Shown one piece after another: positions 16,553-25,900 of a stretch of DNA of 37,342 nt. The translations under genes were made by a program, and so were the position numbers. The notes beneath the pieces are model-generated. The model searched no databases and was not told the DNA's origin. It was given only the letters and a program-made list of their open reading frames with translations. Source of the stretch: Nitrospirota bacterium (GTDB lineage Bacteria; Nitrospirota; Nitrospiria; SBBL01; JAADHI01). The stretch is taken from assembly GCA_029261215.1 (NCBI GenBank), contig JAJDBT010000038.1, positions 1 through 37,342 on the forward strand, written 5' to 3'. The stretch's first letter is position 1, and the number at the start of each line of letters is the position of its first letter.

Positions 16553-17459
16553 ATCCTACAAATGGTTTGTTGACCATCTCTCTCCCCACGAAACGCATGG
16601 ACACGGAATAGATGCGCTTGTTTTTTCAGGAAAATCTGATTTTCAAGAGATTGAAATTCTCGATTCCAAGAGTTATGGCCGATGTCTGGTGCTTGATGGA
16701 AAAATGCAATCCAGTGAGATCGATGAATATATCTATCATGAAGCCCTGGTTCACCCTGCGATGTTGAACCATCCAAACCCAAAGAATATATTTGTGGTTG
16801 GGGGAGGGGAAGGTGCGACCGTTCGAGAAATCTTGCGACATCCTTCTGTTGAGCATGTCCTGATGGTTGACATCGACCAAAAGGTGGTTGAAGCCTGTAA
16901 AGAGCATCTCCCTCAATGGCATATGGGGGCTTTTGATGATCCCAGGGTCGAGCTTAAATTTCTTGATGCGCGAAAATATTTGGAAGAAACGAAAACTAAA
17001 TATGATGTGATCATCATCGATATTTCCGAGCCTGTAGAAGAGGGGCCTGCCTACCTCTTGTATACCAAGGAATTTTATCATTTACTGATTGATCGACTCA
17101 GCGAAGCGGGGACGATTTCATTGCAAGCTGGAACCACTGCGCCGCCCTATCTCATTAATTTTAGAGCGGTTTGCCAAACACTACTGAATGTGTTTCCCAT
17201 CGTCTCTCCTTACCAGGTCTCAATGCCTTCATTTGGTTTGCCCTGGGCTTTTGCTTTGGCGTCAAAATTGACTGACCCCACATCTTTTTCACCCGATGAA
17301 ATTGATCGACATATTGCTGAACGTATAGAAGGGGAATTGAAATTTTACGACGGCATAACACATCTCGGTCAGTTTTCCCTGCCTAAATATCTGCGTCGTG
17401 AACTGCAAAAAAAGAAACGCATTATCGAAGACAACCAGCCACTTTATTTGTATGTCTAA
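16539..17459 (+). CDS. speE: Polyamine aminopropyltransferase (spermidine/thermospermine synthase family)
   Basis: A 306-residue enzyme that moves the aminopropyl group from decarboxylated AdoMet to an amine. The AdoMet-binding motif GGGEGA is at 88-93, the acidic VDID at 110-113, and the catalytic Asp161 in IIDISEP. The stretch EEGPAYLLYTKEFY resembles the thermospermine-synthase and Thermus-type enzymes more than classical spermidine synthases, which read closer to GPAEGLF. The acceptor could therefore be putrescine, agmatine or spermidine. Start set at ATG 16539 (GAGGGG ten bases upstream) instead of the in-frame ATG at 16518. Coupled to the decarboxylase gene by a 14-base overlap. Confidence 0.9.
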   Translation: MSSDKSYKWFVDHLSPHETHGHGIDALVFSGKSDFQEIEILDSKSYGRCLVLDGKMQSSEIDEYIYHEALVHPAMLNHPNPKNIFVVGGGEGATVREILRHPSVEHVLMVDIDQKVVEACKEHLPQWHMGAFDDPRVELKFLDARKYLEETKTKYDVIIIDISEPVEEGPAYLLYTKEFYHLLIDRLSEAGTISLQAGTTAPPYLINFRAVCQTLLNVFPIVSPYQVSMPSFGLPWAFALASKLTDPTSFSPDEIDRHIAERIEGELKFYDGITHLGQFSLPKYLRRELQKKKRIIEDNQPLYLYV

Positions 17460-17501
17460 TTTCACAATGATCTTTCCATTGTCTTCCCAGAACTTATATC
17501 C

Positions 17502-19001
17502 ATGAAGGATGATCCGCAATTCAAAACCCCGCTCTTTGACGCGATGGTTTCATTGGCGGAAAGTCGGAAAATCTCATTTCATACCCCAGGGCATAAGAGT
17601 GGAAAAGGGATCTCGACGCGTTTTCGTAAATTTGTTGGGCCGAAAATTTTTTCCATCGATTTAACTACTCTGGATGAAGTCGATTCTCTGCAACGCCCAA
17701 AAGGCGTGATTAAAGAAGCACAAGCTTTGGCTGCAAGCGCCTATGGTGCTGATCATTCTTTTTTTCTTGTGAATGGGACCACAGGCGGAAACCATGCAAT
17801 GATTTTTGCAACCTGTCCTCAGGGTGCAGAGGTTCTCGTTGCGCGAAATGCGCATCGTTCAATCATTGCCGGGTTTCTTTTTTCCGGCGCCCGGCCGGTC
17901 TTTTTTTCTCCGGAAGTCCGGCAAGACCTGAATATGCAGTTAAATGCCTCCTATCAGGGAACAAAGTCTGCGATTGATGCCCATCCGAATGCAAAAGCAC
18001 TTGTATTGACCAGTCCGAATTATTACGGGGTGACGGCAGATTTGCCAAAAATTATAAATTATGCCCACGAAAAGGGGATGATTGTGCTTGTGGATGAAGC
18101 CCACGGTCCTCATTTGCATTTTCATCCGGATCTCCCTGTTTCGGCGATGGCGGCTCATGCAGACCTTTGTGTTCAAAGCACACATAAAATCATTGGCGGC
18201 ATGACACAGGCCTCAATGTTACATGCGAATGCGGAGCGGATTGATATTGCGACATTGACCTCTGTCTTAAAATTGACCCAAAGTACAAGCCCTTCCTACA
18301 TTTTGATGGCCTCTCTGGATCTTGCGAGAATGCAGATGGCAACGGAAGGCAAAAAACTCCTGAAAAAGGCGATCCGTCTGGCCGAAGAAAGCCGTAAAAA
18401 AATCAATGCAATCCCGGGTTTTTTCTGTATGGGTCAGGAAACATTGGAAGAAGATTCAGAGCATACCTGGGGGCTGGACGTGACAAAACTCACCATCTCT
18501 GTTGAAAAACTGGGTTTGACCGGATTTCAGGTTTCCCATATGCTCAATTCGGAATATCAAATTCAGGTTGAAATGGCAGATCCTGTCCACGTGCTTGTGA
18601 TTGTGAGTATCGGGGATCGTCAGGAAGATCTGGATCAATTGCTGTATTCGCTTGAAAAAATTTCAAAAATCTATTTTGGTAAACCGGGTCAAATGTCCTC
18701 ACCCCACCCTTTTGATCTTCCGCCTTTGCCTGAAGAGTCCGCGTTGGAACCGAGGAAAGCATTTTTTCACAAGAAGGACTTTGTTGCTTTGGCCGATTCA
18801 GTAAAAAAGACGGCTTCTCAAGTTGTAACCGTTTACCCGCCGGGCATCCCCATTCTTGTGCCAGGAGAGGTGATTACAAAAGAGATTATCCAATATTTGG
18901 AAAACATGGTTTCAATCGGCGCAACCGTCGATGGTTTAGATGAAAGCGCACAGATTGCTGTTGTCAGAGAACCTGAGATTGGAAGAACGGACACTGATTA
19001 A
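17502..19001 (+). CDS. speA: PLP-dependent Orn/Lys/Arg decarboxylase, probably arginine decarboxylase
   Basis: A 499-residue fold-type I decarboxylase of the Bacillus SpeA/YaaO kind. It has HTPGHKSGKG near the N-terminus, VNGTTGGNHAM (90-100), VDEAHGPH (197-204, the PLP-ring aspartate) and STHKIIGG with Lys229 as the PLP lysine. The usual C-terminal domain follows (VYPPGIPILVPGE). Its place after speH and speE suggests it supplies agmatine or putrescine for the aminopropyltransferase. Family members differ in substrate, and ornithine or lysine cannot be excluded. No agmatinase (SpeB) gene is in the window. Weak ribosome site before the ATG. Confidence 0.87.
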   Translation: MKDDPQFKTPLFDAMVSLAESRKISFHTPGHKSGKGISTRFRKFVGPKIFSIDLTTLDEVDSLQRPKGVIKEAQALAASAYGADHSFFLVNGTTGGNHAMIFATCPQGAEVLVARNAHRSIIAGFLFSGARPVFFSPEVRQDLNMQLNASYQGTKSAIDAHPNAKALVLTSPNYYGVTADLPKIINYAHEKGMIVLVDEAHGPHLHFHPDLPVSAMAAHADLCVQSTHKIIGGMTQASMLHANAERIDIATLTSVLKLTQSTSPSYILMASLDLARMQMATEGKKLLKKAIRLAEESRKKINAIPGFFCMGQETLEEDSEHTWGLDVTKLTISVEKLGLTGFQVSHMLNSEYQIQVEMADPVHVLVIVSIGDRQEDLDQLLYSLEKISKIYFGKPGQMSSPHPFDLPPLPEESALEPRKAFFHKKDFVALADSVKKTASQVVTVYPPGIPILVPGEVITKEIIQYLENMVSIGATVDGLDESAQIAVVREPEIGRTDTD

Positions 19002-19590
19002 AGATATCGTGTTTGATGTGGGGCGTGTCCTCATCAACTTTAGTTACGATGACCTGTTTCTCTATTTTAAAGAAAACAACATCCATATCACCAGCGTCCA
19101 GGGTTTTGTAGAAAAAACCCATTTAAAAATCTATGAGTCGGGACACATTTCGAATGAAGCTTACCTCGACAATCTTACGGACCTTTTTAATATGCCGGTC
19201 AATCGAGATGAACTGAAGCAAAAATGGGTGGAAATTTTTGAACCTATTACTGAAATGCTTGAGTGGGCCGTGTCTCTTAAACGTGACTATGGCGTCTTTC
19301 TCATCAGCAATACCAGTCCTCTTCATTGGGACTACCTGAAGACTGAGTACCACCTCGATCAAGTGGCTTCAGGCCTGCTGACCTCTTTTGAAGTAGGGGT
19401 GCTGAAACCGGATGCGGCCATCTTTAAGGCGGCGGAGCAGCGGTTTCATCTGAACCCGCTTCAGACCCTGTTTATCGATGACCTTGAGGACAATGTGAAG
19501 GGTGCGATATCATGCGGCTGGCAAGGCATTCATCACCAAAGTACTGAAGAGACGCAACAGCGAGTGAGGCATTTGCTGGAAAAATCCTGA
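18940..19590 (+). CDS. HAD-superfamily hydrolase, YihX-like
   Basis: A HAD IA-type phosphatase of up to 216 residues. Motif I reads IVFDVGRVL with nucleophile Asp26 and glycine in place of the usual second aspartate, as in the glucose-1-phosphatase YihX group. Motif II is LISNTSP, motif III lies in GVLKPDAAIF, and motif IV is FIDDLEDN. The longest start overlaps the decarboxylase by 62 bases. Internal starts near 18961-18994 (TTG or CTG, just before IKDIVF) would give a more typical N-terminus, so the start is uncertain. Substrate unknown; a sugar phosphate would fit the nucleotide-sugar genes that follow. Confidence 0.82.
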   Translation: MKAHRLLLSENLRLEERTLIKDIVFDVGRVLINFSYDDLFLYFKENNIHITSVQGFVEKTHLKIYESGHISNEAYLDNLTDLFNMPVNRDELKQKWVEIFEPITEMLEWAVSLKRDYGVFLISNTSPLHWDYLKTEYHLDQVASGLLTSFEVGVLKPDAAIFKAAEQRFHLNPLQTLFIDDLEDNVKGAISCGWQGIHHQSTEETQQRVRHLLEKS

Positions 19591-19638
19591 TTTTCAATTC
19601 GATGTTATATTTGAATGAATATCCAGGGGAGTGATGAG

Positions 19639-21234
19639 ATGAAACAAGCCGTTCAAAAAAACAAAAAGACCTTACCGCGTGTGGCCGTTGTGGGAAGTGG
19701 CTATTGGGGAAAAAACCTTGTCCGTAATTTTAATGATCTGAATGCCCTGGAGGCCATTTGTGATCAGGATCAGGAACAGCTTGCGCGTTTAAGTGACCAA
19801 TATCCTGAAGCCAGGATGCTCTCTTTTCCGGAAATTCTGGCAGATCAAGGCATTACGGGAATTGCCATCGCAACCCCGGCAGAAACCCATCACGATCTGA
19901 TTCGTCAGGCCATACTGGCGGGCAAGGACGTATTTGTTGAAAAACCCCTCTGCCTTTCTGTGCAAACGGGGGAAATCCTTGTGGCCCTGGCAAAAGAGAA
20001 AGACCGTATTCTTATGGTCGGACATCTGCTTTGGTATCATCCCTCGATTCAAAAACTGAAATCACTGATCAATTCGGGTGAGCTGGGACGTATTCAGTAT
20101 ATTTATTCCAACCGCCTCAATCTCGGAAAAATCCGTCGCGAAGAAAACATTCTCTGGTCTTTTGCCCCGCATGATATTTCTGTGATCCTGGGTTTATTGG
20201 ATGAAGAGCCGGATAAAGTCGAGGCACAGGGCGGCAATTACCTGCATCCCCAAATTGCGGATGTGACCGTCAGTTTGCTTTCGTTTCCGAGTGGCGTCAA
20301 AGCGCATATCTTTGTTTCCTGGCTGCATCCCTTTAAAGAGCAAAAATTGATCGTGGTCGGCGACCGGAAAATGGCCGTTTTTGACGACATGGAGAAAAAA
20401 GAAAAATTACGGCTCTACCCTCACTCGATTGAATGGAAAAACCATATTCCGGTTCCCACCAAGGCCGAGGCTGAAACCGTGGAATGTGAGGCGGGTGAGC
20501 CGCTTCGTGCGGAGTGTTTGCATTTTTTAGAGTCCATTCAAAACCGCTCAAAACCCAGAACCGACGGGGAGGAAGGCCTGCGGGTTCTTAAAGTGCTTCA
20601 GGAATGCCAGAAATCCCTGAGCAAAAACATTTCTTTTAAGCGCACAGGCCTGTTTGAAAAATCGCCCGCCTACTTTGCGCATGATTCGGCCTTTGTTGAT
20701 GAGGGCGTGGACATTGGCGAAGGCTCTAAAATATGGCACGTTTCTCATATTCTTGAAGGATCGCGGATTGGGAAAAAATGTCAGATCGGCCAAAACTGTG
20801 TGGTCGGGCCCAATGTGCAAATCGGTGACGGCGTGAAAATTCAGAATAACGTCTCTGTCTACGAGGGTGTGACTTTAGAGGATCATGTCTTTTGCGGCCC
20901 TTCGATGGTCTTTACCAATGTCTTTAATCCACGCAGTGAAGTCCCGCGCATGAAAGAGCTGAAGCGAACCCTGGTGAAGCGGGGCGCAACCCTGGGCGCG
21001 AACTGCACCATCGTTTGCGGCGTGACCATCGGCGCTTATGCCTTTATTGGGGCAGGTGCGGTTGTGACAAAAGATGTCCCCGATTATGCCCTCATTACCG
21101 GCAACCCGGCCCGTTTGACCGGATGGTTTTGCCAATGCGGCGTGAAACTTTCCTTTAAAGAAGAAGATGCACATTGCCTTGAATGCAAACGGCATTATCG
21201 GCAGTATGAAAAGAGAATTGAACTGATTTCATAA
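19639..21234 (+). CDS. Gfo/Idh/MocA dehydrogenase fused to a left-handed beta-helix acetyltransferase (WbpB-WbpD-like)
   Basis: A 531-residue bifunctional enzyme. Residues 1-335 are an NAD-dependent oxidoreductase: nucleotide-binding VVGSGYWG at 17-24 and catalytic EKP at 101-103. Residues about 345-495 are hexapeptide repeats (for example [14 protein letters not shown]) of the WbpD acetyltransferase type. A short C-terminal cysteine pair set (CQC, then CLEC) looks like a zinc ribbon. In other bacteria the two activities are separate steps in making UDP-2,3-diacetamido-2,3-dideoxy-glucuronic acid for O-antigen or capsule. The next gene supplies the missing aminotransferase step. Start at ATG 19639, seven bases after AGGGGAG, rather than the upstream ATG at 19615. 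Confidence 0.88.
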   Translation: MKQAVQKNKKTLPRVAVVGSGYWGKNLVRNFNDLNALEAICDQDQEQLARLSDQYPEARMLSFPEILADQGITGIAIATPAETHHDLIRQAILAGKDVFVEKPLCLSVQTGEILVALAKEKDRILMVGHLLWYHPSIQKLKSLINSGELGRIQYIYSNRLNLGKIRREENILWSFAPHDISVILGLLDEEPDKVEAQGGNYLHPQIADVTVSLLSFPSGVKAHIFVSWLHPFKEQKLIVVGDRKMAVFDDMEKKEKLRLYPHSIEWKNHIPVPTKAEAETVECEAGEPLRAECLHFLESIQNRSKPRTDGEEGLRVLKVLQECQKSLSKNISFKRTGLFEKSPAYFAHDSAFVDEGVDIGEGSKIWHVSHILEGSRIGKKCQIGQNCVVGPNVQIGDGVKIQNNVSVYEGVTLEDHVFCGPSMVFTNVFNPRSEVPRMKELKRTLVKRGATLGANCTIVCGVTIGAYAFIGAGAVVTKDVPDYALITGNPARLTGWFCQCGVKLSFKEEDAHCLECKRHYRQYEKRIELIS

Positions 21235-21237
21235 AAT

Positions 21238-21274
21238 GATAAGGGTCTGTAACCCTTATCCGGTCACAGACCCT
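21238..21274 (+). promoter_or_regulatory. Two mutually exclusive hairpins ahead of the aminotransferase
   Basis: GATAAGGGT (21238-21246) pairs perfectly with ACCCTTATC (21252-21260). The overlapping AGGGTCTGT (21242-21250) pairs perfectly with ACAGACCCT (21266-21274). Both stems are nine pairs but they share bases 21242-21246, so only one can form at once. They sit between the stop codon of the fusion gene and the AAGGAG (21278-21283) of the next gene. They could control translation of the aminotransferase or be a small dispersed repeat. No T-run follows, so termination is less likely. Confidence 0.45.
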
Positions 21275-21289
21275 AAGAAGGAGATTAAG

Positions 21290-22429
21290 ATGAAAGTCCC
21301 GTTACTTGATTTAAAAGCGCACCACGAGCCGATTAAAGCCGAAATTTTCAAAGTGTTTGAAGACGTCTTTGAAAGCCAGTATTTCATTCTCGGACCACAA
21401 GTGAAGGATTTGGAAGAAAATATCGCCGCCTATTGCCAAAGCGATTTTGCCATTGGCGTTTCCTCCGGCACCGATGCACTTTTAATTGCCCTCATGGCGC
21501 TGGATATCGGGCCGGGCGATGAAGTCATCACCACGCCCTACACCTTTTTTGCGACGGCGGGCACGATTGCGCGCGTCGGGGCCAAACCTGTTTTTGTAGA
21601 CATTGATCCCGTCAGTTTTAACATCGATCCTAAAAAAATCGAAGCGGCCATCACCCCCAAGACCAAAGCCATCATGCCCGTGCATTTGTATGGACAAGTC
21701 GCAGCGATGACCGAAATCCTCACCATCGCCAGAAAACATGCTTTGAAGGTGATTGAAGATGCGGCGCAAGCCATCGGTGCGGAAGATGCGAGTGGCAAAC
21801 GGGCCGGGAGTTTTGGCGATATCGGGTGTTATTCGTTTTTTCCCAGCAAAAATCTGGGCGCGATGGGCGATGGCGGCATCGTCGTCACCAGTGATTCGGT
21901 CTTGGCCGACAAGCTTGAGAAAATGCGGGTACACGGCGGCCATCCCAAGTATTACCACAAAATGATCGGCGGCAACTTTCGAATCGACGCCATTCAAGCC
22001 GGTATCGTCAATGTAAAGCTCAAATATCTGGATGGATACACCGCACAGCGTCAACAAAATGCGGCCTGTTACACCGATCTCTTTCAAAAAAGCGGCTTGC
22101 TTGAAAAGGGGGCCGTTCGTCTTCCAGCTGCGATTTATGCCGATTCTGGCGCGAAACACAATCATATTTACAACCAGTTTATTCTGCGTGTGAAAGATCG
22201 TGATGCCTTGAGGGCCTTTCTTGGAAAAGCCGAAATTGGTTGCGAAGTCTACTACCCCGTTCCCGTTCATCTTCAGGAATGTTTCGCCTATCTCAACCAC
22301 AAAACAGGCGATTTTCCCGAATCAGAAAAAGCGGCCAACGAAACCCTGGCCTTGCCGATCTACCCGGAATTGACCCCTGTCATGCAGGGCATGGTTGTGG
22401 ATGCCATCAAAGCCTTTTATCAACTTTAA
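21290..22429 (+). CDS. DegT/DnrJ/EryC1/StrS-family sugar aminotransferase (WbpE-like)
   Basis: A 379-residue PLP enzyme that transfers an amino group to a keto-sugar nucleotide. It carries SSGTDALLIAL (58-68), YTFFATAGTI (84-93), the EDAAQAIGA motif (156-164) and the PLP lysine 187 in FFPSKNLGAMGDGG. Together with the preceding dehydrogenase-acetyltransferase it would convert UDP-GlcNAcA to the 3-acetamido sugar: oxidation, transamination, acetylation. Start at ATG 21290 with AAGGAG six bases upstream; an in-frame ATG at 21236 lies within the hairpin region and is rejected. Family assignment is firm; the exact sugar is inferred. Confidence 0.9.
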   Translation: MKVPLLDLKAHHEPIKAEIFKVFEDVFESQYFILGPQVKDLEENIAAYCQSDFAIGVSSGTDALLIALMALDIGPGDEVITTPYTFFATAGTIARVGAKPVFVDIDPVSFNIDPKKIEAAITPKTKAIMPVHLYGQVAAMTEILTIARKHALKVIEDAAQAIGAEDASGKRAGSFGDIGCYSFFPSKNLGAMGDGGIVVTSDSVLADKLEKMRVHGGHPKYYHKMIGGNFRIDAIQAGIVNVKLKYLDGYTAQRQQNAACYTDLFQKSGLLEKGAVRLPAAIYADSGAKHNHIYNQFILRVKDRDALRAFLGKAEIGCEVYYPVPVHLQECFAYLNHKTGDFPESEKAANETLALPIYPELTPVMQGMVVDAIKAFYQL

Positions 22430-22444
22430 AACGCTTGATTGATG

Positions 22445-22463
22445 ACCAAAGGTTTTTGGTTTT
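22445..22463 (+). terminator. Weak hairpin with short T-run
   Basis: ACCAAA (22445-22450) pairs with TTTGGT (22455-22460) and is followed by TTT. The stem is only six pairs and mostly A-T, so it is at best a weak intrinsic terminator after the aminotransferase gene. Confidence 0.25.
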
Positions 22464-22484
22464 AGATTTCATTCAGGGATGGAA

Positions 22485-22874
22485 ATGACTCAAGGCATTC
22501 ATCATATTGGTCTTACTGTCTCGAAGCTTGAGGAAAGCGCATCATTTTTTACTTCACTGCTTGGCTGGAAAGAAGTGAGACGAAATGATGCGTACCCTGC
22601 GATATTTGTCAGTGACGGTACAGTGATGGTGACACTCTGGAAAAACAAAGAGGCGCCGCCAAGCCCGTTTGACCGAAATCGTCATATCGGCTTGCACCAT
22701 GTTGCGTTTGCAGTCGAAAACGCATCTGACCTGAGCAGGATTTATGGCAAGCTGGTGGAAAATCATGTGGAAATAGAGTTCTCCCCTGAATTGTTAGGGG
22801 AAGGGCCAGCAAAACACATGATTTGTTACGAACCCAGTGGCATAAGAGTCGAATTGATATGGTCAGGCTCTTAA
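22485..22874 (+). CDS. VOC/glyoxalase-fold protein
   Basis: A 129-residue single-domain vicinal-oxygen-chelate protein. GIHHIGLTV at the N-terminus, GLHHVAFAV in the middle and IRVELIW at the end hold the histidine and glutamate positions that bind metal in glyoxalase I and related dioxygenases and isomerases. The family covers lyases, epimerases and resistance proteins, so the reaction cannot be named. I chose the ATG at 22485, six bases after AGGG, over the ATG at 22479. It stands alone, convergent with the addA gene that ends 100 bases further on. Confidence 0.75.
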   Translation: MTQGIHHIGLTVSKLEESASFFTSLLGWKEVRRNDAYPAIFVSDGTVMVTLWKNKEAPPSPFDRNRHIGLHHVAFAVENASDLSRIYGKLVENHVEIEFSPELLGEGPAKHMICYEPSGIRVELIWSGS

Positions 22875-22973
22875 TGAAAACATCGAAGAGAACGGACTTT
22901 CTGAATAAGCCGCATGTCCCCAATTTTTTAGGAAGAAGCGAGATAAAGAATATTTAAGTCGAGAAACCCAGTC

Positions 22974-25900
22974 CTAAGCATCACTTTCAAAAGATATTCC
23001 AAGTCTCAGGAAAATCAGTTTCATTCCCGCCACTTCTCTTTTTAAAGCGTGCTTGACGGCTTCGGGATAGATACGGAGCTGGTGCTGGTAGTTAAGGGCC
23101 GCGTCTTCGATGTCTTCTTTTTGTATGCGGTCCGTTTTGTAATCCGCGATATACAGTTGGCCCTCTTTTTCATACAGCAGGTCAATCGTCCCTTTCAGGA
23201 CTTGGCCTTTCCAGGGCATCAAAAAAGGAATTTCGCGTCCGAGAATGGTCGCTTGGGCCAGTTCAAGATAAGGTTTGGAATGAAAAAAAACCTGAAAGAT
23301 GATATCCATCTCTTCTAGGAGCATGTCCATCGTCAGGTCTGTTTCACGAAAGTCTTGCTGCTTTATAAAAGCTCGGAGCCTGACAGGAAAATCCTGAACA
23401 TCACCTGAAAAATCCCAGGTTTCCAGAAACTGATGGGCGAGCTGCCCAATGAATGTCCCATCTGTCAATGCGCCGCTTTGCCCGGTCGGTGCTTCGGTTT
23501 TTATGAAGGGGAGTTGGGTCTCGTTTTTCAGTTGTGTTGGCGAGGTAAAGACCGGCGTATTTTGAATCGTTTCACAGGTTTTAAAGCGTCCTTCCCACTC
23601 TTGGGCGATGGAGGTAAAGTCGCTGTGGACTTGCGGCGGGATTTCGATCTTCGGCGCAAGCGAGGTTCGATCAATCTCAGAAAACACGTGTTTTAAAATT
23701 GTTCCTTCCCCAAAAGCGAGCGGCCCTGAATGTTCATCCAGCAAGGTTTCTGATTCACCCATTGCCGTTTGTAAATGGGCCAGTATACTGCCTTTTTTTA
23801 GTCTCCCGTTGAAGGCGGCTGAAAAGATCAGGTGCTCGCGTGCACGGGTCATGGCGACATATAAAATACGCTTTTCTTCTTCGATTTCTCTCAGCCGGGT
23901 TTTTTCGGAAAGAAACACCGAAGCGAGATCACGACAGTCTCCGATACGAAGGCCAATCAGGTTTGTGGACCAATCATGGTGCATAATGGCGCGCTCGCGT
24001 TCTCCTTCCGCCGGGCCGGTCTGACAGCCCGCGAGAATGACTACGGGAAATTCAAGACCCTTGGCTTTATGAATACTGAAAATCTTGACGGCATCCACCC
24101 CTTCTTCAGCCAGCGGGCTTTCGGGTTCATCGATATCGTCCAGAACTGCGCGTTTGAATACCTCGACCACAGCACGAAAACTCATCTCATCCGCTTCCGC
24201 CAGCTGCGCGGCCTGACCTACGAGTTTGTTCAGGTTTGCAAGCGCCTGTTCCCCATCTGGTGTTGCGGCCGCGAGCAAGTGAAGCGGCGTTGCTTCAAAA
24301 ATATGGGCCACCGCATTTCCCGGCGGCAACTGTGCCACATCTTCATGCAGTTGTCGTAAAAGCGGATAGAGCGTTTGAACGACGGGAGGAAAAATGGCGT
24401 TTTCTGTCGAGTGGCTACGGTAATTCAGCTGCTTTTTGAGGTGCAGGGCATAAATGTCATCGTCGGTTAATCCACCCAAGGGTGAACGAAGCAGGCCCAC
24501 CAGCGCGATGCGGTCATTTGGATCGGCGACCGTACGCAAGAGGTTGATTGCGTCGTTCACCACGGAATTCCGGTAAAAATGTCGTTCGCCCTCGACCCGG
24601 TAGCGAATGCCTGCGCGTCGAAGCGGTTCGAGTATGTAATGAATGCCGGTGAGTGAGCGCATTAAAATCGCGACATCCCCTTTTTGGACACGCCGAATTG
24701 TGCCGTCGGCATCCACAATCTCTGCCCGGTCGAGCACGGAAGCACTCAGCCATTGTGTGATGGCCTCACCTTCTTGCTGTTTTGCCGTTTCGGCGTTTGC
24801 GGTATCCTCTCGAAAAGGTCGAAAAGACACGCCCCGAAAGGGGTTTTTGTCTGCCGCGCTTCCGCCGATGTCTGTTTTGGGAGGGGCGGGCACAATGGGG
24901 ATGTATTCGGGTTGAATGCCGGGTTTTTCGAGCATAAGGGGTTTGAGCACGCCATTGACCGCATCCAGTATTTTTTTGTGGCTTCGGAAGTTGGTTCGCA
25001 GCGTACAGTGAATGCCGTTTTGCCTGAGGATCATTTCACGCACGGCATGATAGGCTTCGATATCCGCTCGGCGAAACCCGTAAATCGATTGTTTGGGGTC
25101 GCCGACGACAAACAGTTTCCCCGGCACCAGCTCCACATCCTGCCAGCCATTGCTTTGGGTATTGGGCTGCTCCGCGAGATAGAGCAAAATTTCATATTGC
25201 ACCGGATCGGTATCCTGAAATTCGTCGATGAGGATGGCATGATAACGGAATTTGAGCGCCTCGCGGATGCCGGGGCGGTCTCTTAAGAGATTGCGCGCTT
25301 TGACAAGCAGGGCGTCAAAAGAAAGCCAGCCTTCCTGCCGGGTGTGTTCATGAAAAAGCGTGATAAAGGGGCTGAGCAGTGCAAGCAAGTGCGTGAGGGT
25401 TTTTGAATCAATTTGAAGACATTGTTTTGCGATTTTTATCAATTGCCCCGCTTCCTTAAATTCGTCTTCTTCCCAGCCTTTCACTTTTCCGGGAGCGCTT
25501 GAGGCGATGAGTTGTTGTTCCGCTTCAAGGGTGTTTTCTTCAATGTTTCCTTTTTCTCGAACGGCGCAAAACAAGGTTTTCGCTGCGGCAAGCATGTTTT
25601 CAATTTTTCGGTTTTCGGGATGGGCGTTTAAGAGGTCTTCCGCCGCCGTTTCAAGGGTTTTCAGCCACGCTTGTATGGGAAGCGGAACCTTGGGGGCCGA
25701 GGGATCATTTTTCAGTGAAGCCAGCGGGAGGGTTTCTGAAACGAGCATTTTGGCAAAGGCTTCGATTTCATAAAGCGCATGCCTGGCAAAAGCTTCCTGC
25801 CATGCTGTTTTTCGTGGGCTTTCTGTGCTCAGTTCCCTTTCGAGCCAGCCTTGCCAGACGGTTTTGAAGCGGCGCTCAAATTGCCGTCCGCCTTCGTCAA

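Noticed and set aside
21482-22300. Long minus-strand frame of 272 codons
   Set aside because: It lies entirely inside the aminotransferase gene, whose motifs are complete; it is a shadow frame.
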